A DNA stretch of 51,150 bases, taken from contig CAJODQ010000019.1 in the NCBI GenBank assembly GCA_905233345.1, positions 1 through 51,150 on the forward strand, written 5' to 3'. Below, in pieces: positions 27,376 through 35,376 of this stretch (positions within the stretch are counted from its first letter, which is position 1; each line of letters starts with the position of its first letter). The position numbers were made by a program, and so were the translations under genes. The notes beneath the pieces are model-generated. The model saw only the letters and a program-made list of their open reading frames with translations. It was not told where the DNA came from and did no database searches. This stretch comes from an uncultured Bacteroidales bacterium. Its GTDB lineage: Bacteria > Bacteroidota > Bacteroidia > Bacteroidales > UBA932.

Positions 27376-27406
27376 TTGGCTTTTTGCCGGAATATTCGTA
27401 CCTTTA
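27376..27406 (+). promoter_or_regulatory. Possible promoter of the YfcC-type transporter
   Basis: TTGG at 27376-27379, 19 bp, then TACCTTTA at 27399-27406, one base off TAnnTTTG. The GTG start of the transporter gene lies only 6 nt beyond, so transcription would begin at or next to the start codon. Confidence 0.35.
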
Positions 27407-27412
27407 AGCCCT

Positions 27413-28741
27413 GTGAAAGCCAGGGTCCCGAATACGTACGTCATCATTGCCATCCTGATCGCGCTCTGCGCGGTTGCGACCTGGTTTGTGCCGGGGGGTA
27501 GCTATGTGACGGCCGCGGACGGGACCCTGTCTTACGAATCGGTTGACGCCGCGCCGCAGACCTGGCAGGTGTTTTCCGCCATCTACCACGGTTTCGTCAA
27601 GCAGGCCGGTATCATCATCTTCATCCTGGTGGTGGGCGGCGCATTCTGGCTCCTGAATGCCACGGGGGCGGTATCGGCCGGTATCAGCCGCTTTATCCAG
27701 CGCGTGGGCCGCTACGACAAGCTGGTGTTGGTGGCGCTGACCCTGCTCTTTTCGCTGGCTGGCGCCGTCTTCGGCATGAGCGAGGAGACCATCCCTTTCA
27801 TCGGCATCGTGGTGCCGCTCGTCGTGTCGCTGGGCTACGACGCCTTCATGGGCATGCTCATCGTCTATGTGGCGTCGAACGTGGGCTTTTCCAGTGCTTT
27901 CCTCAATCCTTTCACGGTCGGCATCGCGCAGGGGATGGCGGACCTTCCACTGTTCTCCGGCATGAACTACCGTATTTTCTGCTGGGGCCTGCTGACGCTG
28001 CTGATGATCCTGTTTGTGGCCTTCTATGCACATCGAACCCGCCGCACCCAGCCGGCCGCCACGGCCGTGGAAACGGCGTCGGTGCCCGCCCTGACCAGCC
28101 GCCAGCGAGCCATCCTGCTTGTGCTGCTGGCCACGGTGGTGTTACTCATTGTCGGCGTTACTTGCTGGGACTGGTACATGCCGGAGATTACCGGTTTATT
28201 CCTGCTGATGGGCATTGTCTGCGGCATCATCGCGGGTTTCGGGGCCAACCGCATCGCGGATGAATTCCTCGCCGGTGCCAAGGATATCCTTTCGGCGGCG
28301 CTGGTGGTGGGCTTTGCCTCCGGCATCGTGGTTATCCTGCAGGACGGCCACATCATCGACAGCATCCTCCACAGCCTCCAGAACGGTCTGGAAGGCTCGA
28401 GTCCGGTTGCATCGCTCTCGGCCATGTATGGCATCCAGGCCCTCATCAACTTCCTGATTCCCAGTGCAACGGCCAAAGCGGCCATTACGATCCCCATCAT
28501 GGCGCCCTTCGCCGACCTGGTAGGTGTTTCCCGGCAGGCCATGGTGCTGGCTTTCCAGTTCGGTGACGGCTTCACCAACATGATCACCCCGACTTCGGGC
28601 GTGCTGATGGCCGCCCTGGCCATGGCCCGCATCCCGTACGAGAAATGGGTGAAATGGGTCTGGAAGGGGGTCGTAGTGCTGCTGGTGCTGGGATTCCTGC
28701 TGCTCCTGCCCACCGTTTTGTTCCCCATCGAAGGTTTTTAA
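27413..28741 (+). CDS. YfcC family membrane transporter (basic amino acid/C4-dicarboxylate type)
   Basis: A 442-residue polytopic protein with about 12 hydrophobic spans. The start VPNTYVIIAILIALCAVATWFVPGG is typical of YfcC/ArcD-like carriers, and GAVFGMSEETIPFIGIVVPLVVSLGYD, SNVGFSSAFLNPFTVGIAQGMADLPLFSGMNYR and QFGDGFTNMITPTSGVLMAALAMARIPYEKWVKW are family hallmarks. The substrate is uncertain; related proteins are described as arginine/ornithine or short-chain carboxylate transporters. The start is a GTG, with no usable ATG nearby. The CE7-like gene follows within 12 nt, so they are probably co-transcribed. Confidence 0.88.
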   Translation: MKARVPNTYVIIAILIALCAVATWFVPGGSYVTAADGTLSYESVDAAPQTWQVFSAIYHGFVKQAGIIIFILVVGGAFWLLNATGAVSAGISRFIQRVGRYDKLVLVALTLLFSLAGAVFGMSEETIPFIGIVVPLVVSLGYDAFMGMLIVYVASNVGFSSAFLNPFTVGIAQGMADLPLFSGMNYRIFCWGLLTLLMILFVAFYAHRTRRTQPAATAVETASVPALTSRQRAILLVLLATVVLLIVGVTCWDWYMPEITGLFLLMGIVCGIIAGFGANRIADEFLAGAKDILSAALVVGFASGIVVILQDGHIIDSILHSLQNGLEGSSPVASLSAMYGIQALINFLIPSATAKAAITIPIMAPFADLVGVSRQAMVLAFQFGDGFTNMITPTSGVLMAALAMARIPYEKWVKWVWKGVVVLLVLGFLLLLPTVLFPIEGF

Positions 28742-28753
28742 ATGCTACACAAT

Positions 28754-29983
28754 ATGAAACATGCTTGGATCGCCGCCCTGGCGGGCTGTTGCCTGCTGGC
28801 GGCCTGTGCGCAGAAGATCGAAACACCCACTGGCGCTTCCGTCCCGGATATCGGCTGGCTCTTCACGGGCCAGGCACCCTACACGCTCAGCACGAAGGTG
28901 GATGCGGCGCCCGGCCCGGCCACTTTGCAACTGGTGACGGACCTTTCGCTCATGGCAGATACGCCGGAAGTCGTGCTTTCCCGGGACGTTACCATCGCAC
29001 CGGACAGCACGCTCATCGTGGCGCTGGGGGAACTCGCGCCGGGCTTCTATGAAGTGCGCCTGCGCGATTCCGTCCGCTGGAACATCGGCGTGCGCCCCGA
29101 CGCTGTCGTGAGCGTACCCGACCCGCAGCCAGATTTCGATGCGTTCTGGGAACAGACGATCGCCGATTTGGACCGAATTCCCCTGGAGGCCGTTTGGACT
29201 GAAATCCCGGAGTTCTCCAATGAGCTGCGGACCTGCTACGAAGTGCGTTACCCGTCGTGGGGCGGAGGCATCTCGGGCGGCATCCTGTCGATTCCCGTGG
29301 CAGCGGGCAAGTACCCGGTCTATCTGCAGTACATGGGCTATGGCGCGCCGGTTTTCTATTTCGATCCTACGGCTGCGCCGGATCACATTGATTTCCTGGT
29401 GAGTGTGCGCGACCAGGGCATCTTCAAGGGTGACCAGGATCGCTGGATCGACCGGGGCCTTGCTGCCAAGGAGAACTTCTATTACCGCGGCGCCTTCGCC
29501 GATGCCAAGCGCGCCGTGGATTTCGCCGCCTCGCTGGAGAAAGCCGATCCGGAGCGCATCGTCGCCCTGGGCGAGAGCCAGGGTGGGGCACTGACCTGTG
29601 TCGCGGCAGCGCTGGATGGCCGCATCAAGGCCATCGCGCCGGCCGTTCCGTTCCTCGGAGACTATCCCGACTATGCGAAGATCGTCTGGTGGCCGGTACA
29701 CGAAGTCTTTGAGCAGGCCGACCAGGAGGGGATTGCCCGCGAGGACCTCTTCCGGATGCTCTCGTATTTCGATGTGAAGAATTTCGCACCGCGCATCCAC
29801 TGCCCGGTCTACATGGCCTTCGGCCTGCAGGATCCGACCTGCCCGCCGCACACCAATTTCTCCATCTACAACAACCTGGGCACCCAGGAGAAACGCTACT
29901 ATTGCGTGCCGACCTGCGGCCATGCCATGTGGGAGGTCCCGGCCTGGTCGGCCGAACGCGACGCCTTCCTGTCCGCCTTTTAG
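28754..29983 (+). CDS. CE7-type acetyl esterase lipoprotein (AXE1 family)
   Basis: A 409-residue lipoprotein (lipobox LLAAC, Cys18). After an N-terminal beta domain comes the AXE1/CE7 fold: PQPDFDAFWEQTIADLDRIPLEAVW is the usual family opening, GGGISGGILSIP follows, then nucleophile elbow LGESQGGAL, acid loop FGLQDPTCPPHT and His in CGHAMWE. The family removes acetyl groups from xylo-oligosaccharides and cephalosporin C. ATG 28742 is an alternative, but 28754 gives the clean signal peptide. A second member of the family lies at 46.1 kb. Confidence 0.87.
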   Translation: MKHAWIAALAGCCLLAACAQKIETPTGASVPDIGWLFTGQAPYTLSTKVDAAPGPATLQLVTDLSLMADTPEVVLSRDVTIAPDSTLIVALGELAPGFYEVRLRDSVRWNIGVRPDAVVSVPDPQPDFDAFWEQTIADLDRIPLEAVWTEIPEFSNELRTCYEVRYPSWGGGISGGILSIPVAAGKYPVYLQYMGYGAPVFYFDPTAAPDHIDFLVSVRDQGIFKGDQDRWIDRGLAAKENFYYRGAFADAKRAVDFAASLEKADPERIVALGESQGGALTCVAAALDGRIKAIAPAVPFLGDYPDYAKIVWWPVHEVFEQADQEGIAREDLFRMLSYFDVKNFAPRIHCPVYMAFGLQDPTCPPHTNFSIYNNLGTQEKRYYCVPTCGHAMWEVPAWSAERDAFLSAF

Positions 29984-29993
29984 GCTTTTTTCC

Positions 29994-30001
29994 TATATTT
30001 G
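29994..30001 (+). promoter_or_regulatory. -7 box TATATTTG of the S46 peptidase gene
   Basis: Exact TAnnTTTG match, 24 nt before the ATG at 30026. It overlaps the TTG at 29999, which is therefore not the start codon. A T-rich segment precedes it; no clear -33 element. Confidence 0.55.
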
Positions 30002-30025
30002 CTCACAAATTCTCAATCCATAACC

Positions 30026-32152
30026 ATGAAAAGAATTCTCGTACTTTTCGCTGCACTGACCCTTTCGTTGGGTGCAGTCGCTGATGAGGGCATGTGGTTG
30101 CTGCCGCTCATCCAGCAAATGAACAAAAAAGACCTGAAAGAAGCTGGCTGCAAGCTCACTCCGCAGGAAATCTACAACATCAACAAGTCGTCGCTCAAGG
30201 ATGCCATCGTCCAGTTCGGCGGCGGTTGCACCGGTGAGATGATCTCCAACCAGGGCCTGCTGGTAACGAACCACCACTGCGGCTACGGCAGCATCCAGGG
30301 CCTGTCGACCGACGAACACAACTACCTCATGGACGGTTACTGGGCCAATGAACGCGCCGAAGAGATTCCGGTTCCGGGCCTGACCGTCACCTTCCTGGTG
30401 TCCATGGAAGATGTGACGGACCGGATGGAGGCTTCCGACGATCCGGACAAGACCCGTCAGGAAATCACCAAGGCCGCAACGGAGCAGAATCCGGGCTGCC
30501 GCGCCGTCGTCACCGGCTTCTACAACGATAACATCTGGTACCTGATCCTCTACCGCACCTACCGCGACGTCCGCTTCGTGGGTGCTCCTCCGGCCTCCAT
30601 GGGCAAGTTCGGCGGTGAGACCGACAACTGGATGTGGCCGCGCCACACCTGCGACTTCTCCATGTTCCGCGTCTATGCCGACAAGAACAACATGCCGGCC
30701 GACTACGACGTCGACAACGTGCCGTACCGTCCCGCACACAGCCTGAAGATCTCGCTCAAGGGCCCGCAGGAGAACGACTACGCCATGATCATGGGCTATC
30801 CGGGCCGCACCCAGCGCTACCAGACGGCCGAGCAGCTGAAGCAGATGATCGCCACCAACCGCATCCGCATCGACGCGCGCACCGTGCGCCAGGACCTGAT
30901 GTGGGAAGCCATGTGCGCCGATCCGTCCGTCCAGTTGAAATATGCCAACAAGTACGCCGGCAGCGCCAACGGCTGGAAGAAGTGGCAGGGTGAGGAACTC
31001 GCGTTCCAGAACCTGAACATCATCGGCCGCGAGGAAGAGAAAGAAGCCGCGCTGAAAGCCTGGATTGCCGCCGATCCCGCCCGCGCTGAGCGCTATGGCA
31101 CCCCGATCGAGGACATTGCTGCCTATGTGGCCAAGAATGCAGCGGACAACCGCGCCGTCACCCTCATTTCCGAGGCGCCCACCCAGATCGAACTGTTGAC
31201 CAATTTCTCCGCCCTGGCCAACGCCTATAACCGCGCGCACCAGCGTGACACGACGGTCACGATGAAGAGTGTTGTTCCCAGCCTCCAGGGCCGTTACCGC
31301 GACTATGTGGAGGCGCTGGACCGCAAGGAAGCCGTCGCCCTGCTGGAATTCTACCGCCAGCACGCGAATCCGGAAGATTACATTCAGCTTCCCGGTGAGG
31401 ATTTCGCCACGATGGACATTCCCGCCTATGTGGAGAAACTCTTCGACAACAGTGTGTACACCTCGTATGAGAAACTCTCCCAGGCTACCGAGGAACAGCT
31501 TCAGCTGGATCCGGCCGGCGCCCTGACCATGGCTGTTACCGCGCCGCTCATGAAGCATTACATGGCCCTCTACGGCAGTGCAATGCGTCCCGGTCCGGGC
31601 GGACGCCCCAGTGTCGACGAAGCCGAAGCCAAGTACAACAAGGCCCGCAAGAACTTTGCCGCTGCCCTCATGGAGTGGCAGAAGGGCCAGGCCATGTATC
31701 CGGATGCCAACTCCACGATGCGTCTGACCTACGGCCACGTGCTGCCGTATTCGCCGAAGGATGGCCTCTCGTACTGGTACTACACCACCGCGAAGGGCCT
31801 GCTGGAGAAGGAAGATCCCACCAATCCGGAATTCATCCTTCCGCCGAAGGTGAAGGAGTTGATACTCAACGGTGACTATGGCCGCTGGGCCGATGCTGAC
31901 GGCACGCTGCACACCTGCTTCCTGACCAACAACGACATCACGGGCGGCAACTCCGGCTCGCCGGTGCTCGACGCCAAGGGCAACCTCATCGGCCTGGCCT
32001 TCGACGGCAACTGGGAGAGCATGAGCTCCGACGTGATGTTCGAGCCCGAACTCCAGCGCTGCATCTGCGTCGATATCCGCTACGTCCTCTGGATGGTGGA
32101 GAAGTTCGGCGGTGCGACCAACATCATCAACGAGCTGACCTACATTAAGTAG
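30026..32152 (+). CDS. S46 family dipeptidyl-peptidase (DPP7/DPP11 type)
   Basis: A 708-residue exported serine peptidase that removes dipeptides from peptide N-termini in the periplasm, feeding peptide-based growth. Signal peptide ends near GAVADEGMW. The chymotrypsin-like triad is visible as TNHHCGYGSIQ (His), a downstream Asp region (RHTCDFSMF) and GGNSGSPVLDAKGNLIGLAFDGNWE (Ser). The Gly in FDGNWE seems to sit where DPP11 has an Arg for acidic P1 residues, so a DPP7-like preference for hydrophobic residues is more likely; this position call is from memory. The large helical domain lies between His and Ser. ATG 30026 is chosen over an upstream TTG because of the promoter. Confidence 0.93.
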   Translation: MKRILVLFAALTLSLGAVADEGMWLLPLIQQMNKKDLKEAGCKLTPQEIYNINKSSLKDAIVQFGGGCTGEMISNQGLLVTNHHCGYGSIQGLSTDEHNYLMDGYWANERAEEIPVPGLTVTFLVSMEDVTDRMEASDDPDKTRQEITKAATEQNPGCRAVVTGFYNDNIWYLILYRTYRDVRFVGAPPASMGKFGGETDNWMWPRHTCDFSMFRVYADKNNMPADYDVDNVPYRPAHSLKISLKGPQENDYAMIMGYPGRTQRYQTAEQLKQMIATNRIRIDARTVRQDLMWEAMCADPSVQLKYANKYAGSANGWKKWQGEELAFQNLNIIGREEEKEAALKAWIAADPARAERYGTPIEDIAAYVAKNAADNRAVTLISEAPTQIELLTNFSALANAYNRAHQRDTTVTMKSVVPSLQGRYRDYVEALDRKEAVALLEFYRQHANPEDYIQLPGEDFATMDIPAYVEKLFDNSVYTSYEKLSQATEEQLQLDPAGALTMAVTAPLMKHYMALYGSAMRPGPGGRPSVDEAEAKYNKARKNFAAALMEWQKGQAMYPDANSTMRLTYGHVLPYSPKDGLSYWYYTTAKGLLEKEDPTNPEFILPPKVKELILNGDYGRWADADGTLHTCFLTNNDITGGNSGSPVLDAKGNLIGLAFDGNWESMSSDVMFEPELQRCICVDIRYVLWMVEKFGGATNIINELTYIK

Positions 32153-32168
32153 GCAGCTTCGAGGCAAA

Positions 32169-32203
32169 AAAAACGGGAGAGGTTCTTGGCCTCTCCCGTT
32201 TTT
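32169..32203. terminator. Bidirectional rho-independent terminator
   Basis: Arms 32169-32182 (AAAAA then CGGGAGAGG) and 32190-32203 (CCTCTCCCG then TTTTT) pair perfectly around a 7-nt loop. A- and T-runs flank both sides, so it can act in both directions, between the S46 peptidase and the convergent metallophosphoesterase gene. Confidence 0.88.
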
Positions 32204-32204
32204 G

Positions 32205-33242
32205 TTATTTCTTCTTTTTGGGCGGTGTGTAGTTCATGCGAACTTTCTCGTAGTCGATGCCGCCGTCCTTGTCGATGTTGAGGCGGACCAGGTAGTCGCC
32301 GGGATTCGGATTGTTGGCTTCGCACATGGAGTCAAGCGTCAGGTAATGCACGCCGTTGAAGTTTCGCTCGTCCCAGGTGTGCACGTGTCCGCAGAAGACG
32401 CAGGTGACTTTCCATTTCTCGAACTGGTCGAGGAGGAAGAAGGTCTCTTCGCGGGGGAAGGTGGACGCGAATTCGTTGAACTGCGGGTGGAAGATGTTTG
32501 TGTGCGTAAAGACGAACGTATAGCGATAGATCGAAGTTCCGTCGTCATATTTTCCGTCCAGGACACCTTTTTCGATGAAGTCGATCTGTGTCCGTCCCAG
32601 CGTGCCGCTGGCAGAATCCAGGAAGATCAGGTGGTCAAAAGCCACTTCGCCGTTGTCCAGGAAGACCACCACGTCGATTTCATAGAAGGAGGAGTGGAAG
32701 ATGTTCGACCAGAGTGCCCAGCCGTTGCGGGTGATGTCGTGGTTCCCGACGACGGGGAAGAAGGGATAGACGATCTCGTCGTAGGAGAAGATGATGGACG
32801 GGTCTTCTGTGCCGCCCTTGTAGATGTACTGATTATCGCCGATTTCGTCGAACTTGGCGTCGACGTAGCGATGTTTGGCTACCTTGATCAGTGAGTCGAG
32901 GGTGACATAGTATTCCGCCTTGGTGTCGGCAATGTCGCCCAGGTGTGCGTAGAAAAGGTCTCCGTGCTCAAGTCCGTTGGCGAGCATCTCGTCCATGCGG
33001 CCGGGATCGGTGGTCACATGGCTGTCGGCGCCGACCAGGAAAGAATATCCGCCGTCGGGTGCGACGAGCCAGACCTTGTCATCGTACATCTTCTTGTAAT
33101 AGAGCTCGGACATCTGCATGCGGTCTTCGACGGCCGTATTGGCGATGAAGATGCCGGGAAGGTTGATTTTCTCCTGCAGTTTTTCGCAGGAAGAGGCCAG
33201 GACGCAGGCCAGGGCCAGCAGAAGGAAGATTCTCGTTTTCAT
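32205..33242 (-). CDS. Calcineurin-like metallophosphoesterase lipoprotein
   Basis: A 345-residue lipoprotein (lipobox LASSC, Cys19). Metallophosphoesterase motifs are ADSHV (variant of DxH), LGDIAD (GDxxD), FPVVGNHDI (GNHD), FVFTHTN and FCGHVHTWDE (GHxH), enough for a two-metal centre. Substrate unknown; secreted members hydrolyse phosphomonoesters, nucleotides or lipid-linked phosphates. The C-terminus is TPP followed by a Lys run. The start at 33242 lies 1 nt after the stop of the beta-barrel-like gene, so the two form an operon; the protein may work with that envelope protein. Confidence 0.88.
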   Translation of the reverse strand: MKTRIFLLLALACVLASSCEKLQEKINLPGIFIANTAVEDRMQMSELYYKKMYDDKVWLVAPDGGYSFLVGADSHVTTDPGRMDEMLANGLEHGDLFYAHLGDIADTKAEYYVTLDSLIKVAKHRYVDAKFDEIGDNQYIYKGGTEDPSIIFSYDEIVYPFFPVVGNHDITRNGWALWSNIFHSSFYEIDVVVFLDNGEVAFDHLIFLDSASGTLGRTQIDFIEKGVLDGKYDDGTSIYRYTFVFTHTNIFHPQFNEFASTFPREETFFLLDQFEKWKVTCVFCGHVHTWDERNFNGVHYLTLDSMCEANNPNPGDYLVRLNIDKDGGIDYEKVRMNYTPPKKKK

Positions 33243-33243
33243 G

Positions 33244-33979
33244 TTACCAGACATATTTCACCCCCAAATTATAAGATACTTCATAACGCGTGGCCAGCTG
33301 GCTCATGCTGCCGGCGGGACGGGCGGTCAGTTCGCTGATGATCTTCAGCTGGTCGTTGATTCTGGCGTGCGCGCGCACACCGAGGTTGATGTTCCAGTTT
33401 TCGTAGAAGAACTGGTCGTAGTTCCGGATGAAGAAGCCCACGTTCCACGGATGGTTGCGGGGGCGGATGTTGACGCCTAGCCCAACGATGAGCGTAGGGG
33501 GCTCGATGTAGGATCGATCGGTGAAATAGTATTCCTTCTTGACGTCGTATTTGTGGTACATGATGAAACTCATGCCAAAACGGAAGTCCATGTAGTTGCC
33601 TTCAAAATAGGCGGACGCGTTGGCAATGAACTCGTTGGTCTGCCAGGGATAAAACATGTTGTCGACCAGGTGGGCGTCGAAATAGAGGTTGGTCCGTTTG
33701 AGGGGAAGCCGGTAGGTGCCCCAGAAGTCCAGGGAGCCGACATTCTTCATGAACTGGTACTGTTCGCTGCCGCTGATGCTCCAGCGATCCGTGAAGTGGT
33801 GGGTGAAGAAAGCGGCCTGACCGACAAACATGCCCGTGATGACATTGTATCCGGCGGTAATGTCGGTAATGATTTCGTTTTTGTGCACGCCGTCGAATTT
33901 CCGGTCAAAGCTGTATGACTGGCCAAAGGCGCAGACGCAGCCCAGCAGGAGGACGACGCAAGCAAAACATTTTTTTCAT
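33244..33979 (-). pseudogene. Envelope beta-barrel-like protein, out of frame at its start (A7 tract)
   Basis: The body (214 residues from codon 33888) has alternating aromatic strands typical of an outer-membrane barrel: AGYNVITGMFVGQAAFFTHHFTDRWSISGSEQYQFM, MDFRFGMSFIMYHKY, VGFFIRNYDQFFYENWNINLGV, ending NLGVKYVW. The frame continues upstream through a perfect signal peptide (CVVLLLGCVCAFGQS) to an AAAAAA codon pair, but the only suitable ATG (33977-33979) is one base out. The A-run after it has seven A; with six, ATG AAA AAA TGT would read straight into the signal. The span is 736 nt (3n+1), restoring to 244 residues. Either slipped-strand switching, decay or an assembly error. No family recognised. 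Confidence 0.7.
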
Positions 33980-34012
33980 AATGGAAAAATTCCTGGTTAA
34001 ATTATCGTTTTA

Positions 34013-34020
34013 CAAAGATA
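34013..34020 (-). promoter_or_regulatory. -7 box TATCTTTG of the beta-barrel/phosphoesterase operon
   Basis: Exact TAnnTTTG on the minus strand, 33 nt before the ATG at 33979; a TTG lies 21 bp further upstream (34042-34044). This shows that transcription is meant to include the frameshifted start. Confidence 0.55.
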
Positions 34021-34062
34021 GAATTTTTGCTTTTTGCGGCGCAACAATTCGGATATTTTTCG

Positions 34063-34070
34063 CATCTTTG
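34063..34070 (+). promoter_or_regulatory. -7-like box CATCTTTG of the rSAM/lipoprotein cassette
   Basis: One base off TAnnTTTG, 29 nt before the ATG at 34100. The ATG at 34073 would lie only 2 nt away, before the expected transcript start, which argues for 34100. It diverges from the box at 34013-34020. Confidence 0.4.
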
Positions 34071-34099
34071 TAATGAATCAAAAAAAAACCGACCGTATC

Positions 34100-34309
34100 A
34101 TGAAATGGCTTCACAACCTGCTCAAGGGCATGTCGCTGACCGCTTGCCTTTTCGTATTCCAGGCCTGTTACGGCACGCCGCCCGGCTATCCCGACGATTT
34201 CTTCAATGACGAGACGGTCTCTGTCACCGATCCCGCACCGGAGACCATCGTTCCGGAAGCCGTGCTGCCTGAAATGGAGGAACCGGAAGCCGAGGCCGTG
34301 GCTGAATGA
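34100..34309 (+). CDS. Small lipoprotein of an rSAM/lipoprotein pair
   Basis: A 69-residue precursor: signal peptide with lipobox FQAC (Cys23), then YGTPPGYPDDFF, then an acidic tail rich in Pro, Glu and Ala to the end. The CYGTP start recalls the putative lipoproteins that NCBI pairs with a radical SAM enzyme in Bacteroides (rSAM/lipoprotein system), but those I remember continue with a domain of about 100 residues that is missing here. It ends in ATGA overlap with the radical SAM gene, so the two are made together, which suggests it is the substrate. A longer reading from ATG 34073 is possible but poorly placed relative to the promoter. Confidence 0.7.
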   Translation: MKWLHNLLKGMSLTACLFVFQACYGTPPGYPDDFFNDETVSVTDPAPETIVPEAVLPEMEEPEAEAVAE

Positions 34310-35376
34310 TCCGCGACGCGCTTTTCCGGCTATTCCGGGCCAACGAGACGAAGGTCCACGAACTGAACTACCTGTTCTGGGAGTGTACCACCCGCTGCAA
34401 TCTTCACTGCCGCCATTGCGGCAGTGATTGCATGGCGGCGAGCCATGATGTCGACATGCCGCTGGACGATTTCCTCCTGGCACTCGATACGATTCCCCCC
34501 AAAGAACGTCCTCCTGAATTTACCGTCGTGCTGACGGGCGGCGAGCCCTTGCTGCGGCCCGACATCGCGGAGGTGGGGCGCGCCATCCGGCAGCGGGGCG
34601 TGCGCTGGAGCATGGTTTCCAACGGCTGGTTCTACGACGAGGCCATGCACCGCAAACTGATGGGCGCGGGCATGGGCGCCCTGACCATCAGCCTGGACGG
34701 GCTGGGGGAGAACCACGACTGGATGCGGGGCCGCGCCGGTGCTTTTGAACGCACGGAACGGGCCATCGCCCTTGCCGCAAAGGAAGCCCGGCTCAATTTT
34801 GACGTCGTCAGCTGCATCAACCGCCGCAGTATCGGGGAGCTCGATGCGCTGTACGACAAGCTGATCTCCCTCGGCGTGCGGCAGTGGCGCATCTTTACCA
34901 TCATTCCCATCGGCCGGGCCAAGGACGATCCCGACATGCACTTGACAGACGCGGAGTTTGTCCGCCTGATGGATTTCATCCAGGTCAGGCGCGAAGCGGC
35001 CGCCGCCGCAAAGGACGGCCGCATGAATGTGACTTTCAGCTGCGAGGGCTATCTGGGCCGCTATGAGCGGCAGGTGCGCCAGAATCCGTTCTTCTGCCGG
35101 GCCGGGGTCACCATCGCCTCGGTGCTCATCGACGGACGCATCTGCGGCTGCCCGAACATCGACCGGGACCGCTTCTCGCAGGGGAACATCTACCAGGACA
35201 GTCTCTGGGAGGTGTGGCAACAGCGCTTCCAACCCTTCCGCGACCGTCGCTGGACACGTTGTGGCACCTGTGCCGAGTGCCCTGTCTGGCGCGACTGCCA
35301 AGGAAACGGCATGCATAACTGGCATGGCGACTGCCACCAGGTCATTAACTGTCATTACCGCAAAACCCAATCATAA
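34306..35376 (+). CDS. Radical SAM/SPASM maturase of the rSAM/lipoprotein system
   Basis: A 356-residue enzyme. Cys31, Cys35 and Cys38 (CNLHCRHC) bind the radical SAM 4Fe-4S cluster; TGGEPLLRPD, MVSNGW and TISLDGLGENHDWMRG are the SAM-pocket motifs. The C-terminal SPASM region has CRAGVTIASVLIDGRICGCPN and CGTCAECPVWRDCQGNGMHNW, for auxiliary clusters. SPASM maturases modify peptides. Its start overlaps the stop of the 69-residue lipoprotein gene and its stop abuts the ATG of the P1 peptidase gene, so the three form one unit. It resembles what I recall as TIGR04133; the modification made is unknown. Confidence 0.9.
   Translation: MIRDALFRLFRANETKVHELNYLFWECTTRCNLHCRHCGSDCMAASHDVDMPLDDFLLALDTIPPKERPPEFTVVLTGGEPLLRPDIAEVGRAIRQRGVRWSMVSNGWFYDEAMHRKLMGAGMGALTISLDGLGENHDWMRGRAGAFERTERAIALAAKEARLNFDVVSCINRRSIGELDALYDKLISLGVRQWRIFTIIPIGRAKDDPDMHLTDAEFVRLMDFIQVRREAAAAAKDGRMNVTFSCEGYLGRYERQVRQNPFFCRAGVTIASVLIDGRICGCPNIDRDRFSQGNIYQDSLWEVWQQRFQPFRDRRWTRCGTCAECPVWRDCQGNGMHNWHGDCHQVINCHYRKTQS

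Noticed and set aside
29993..32167. A 724-codon open frame on the minus strand, opposite the S46 peptidase
   Set aside because: Same reason: it mirrors the peptidase almost end to end and shows no recognisable domain.
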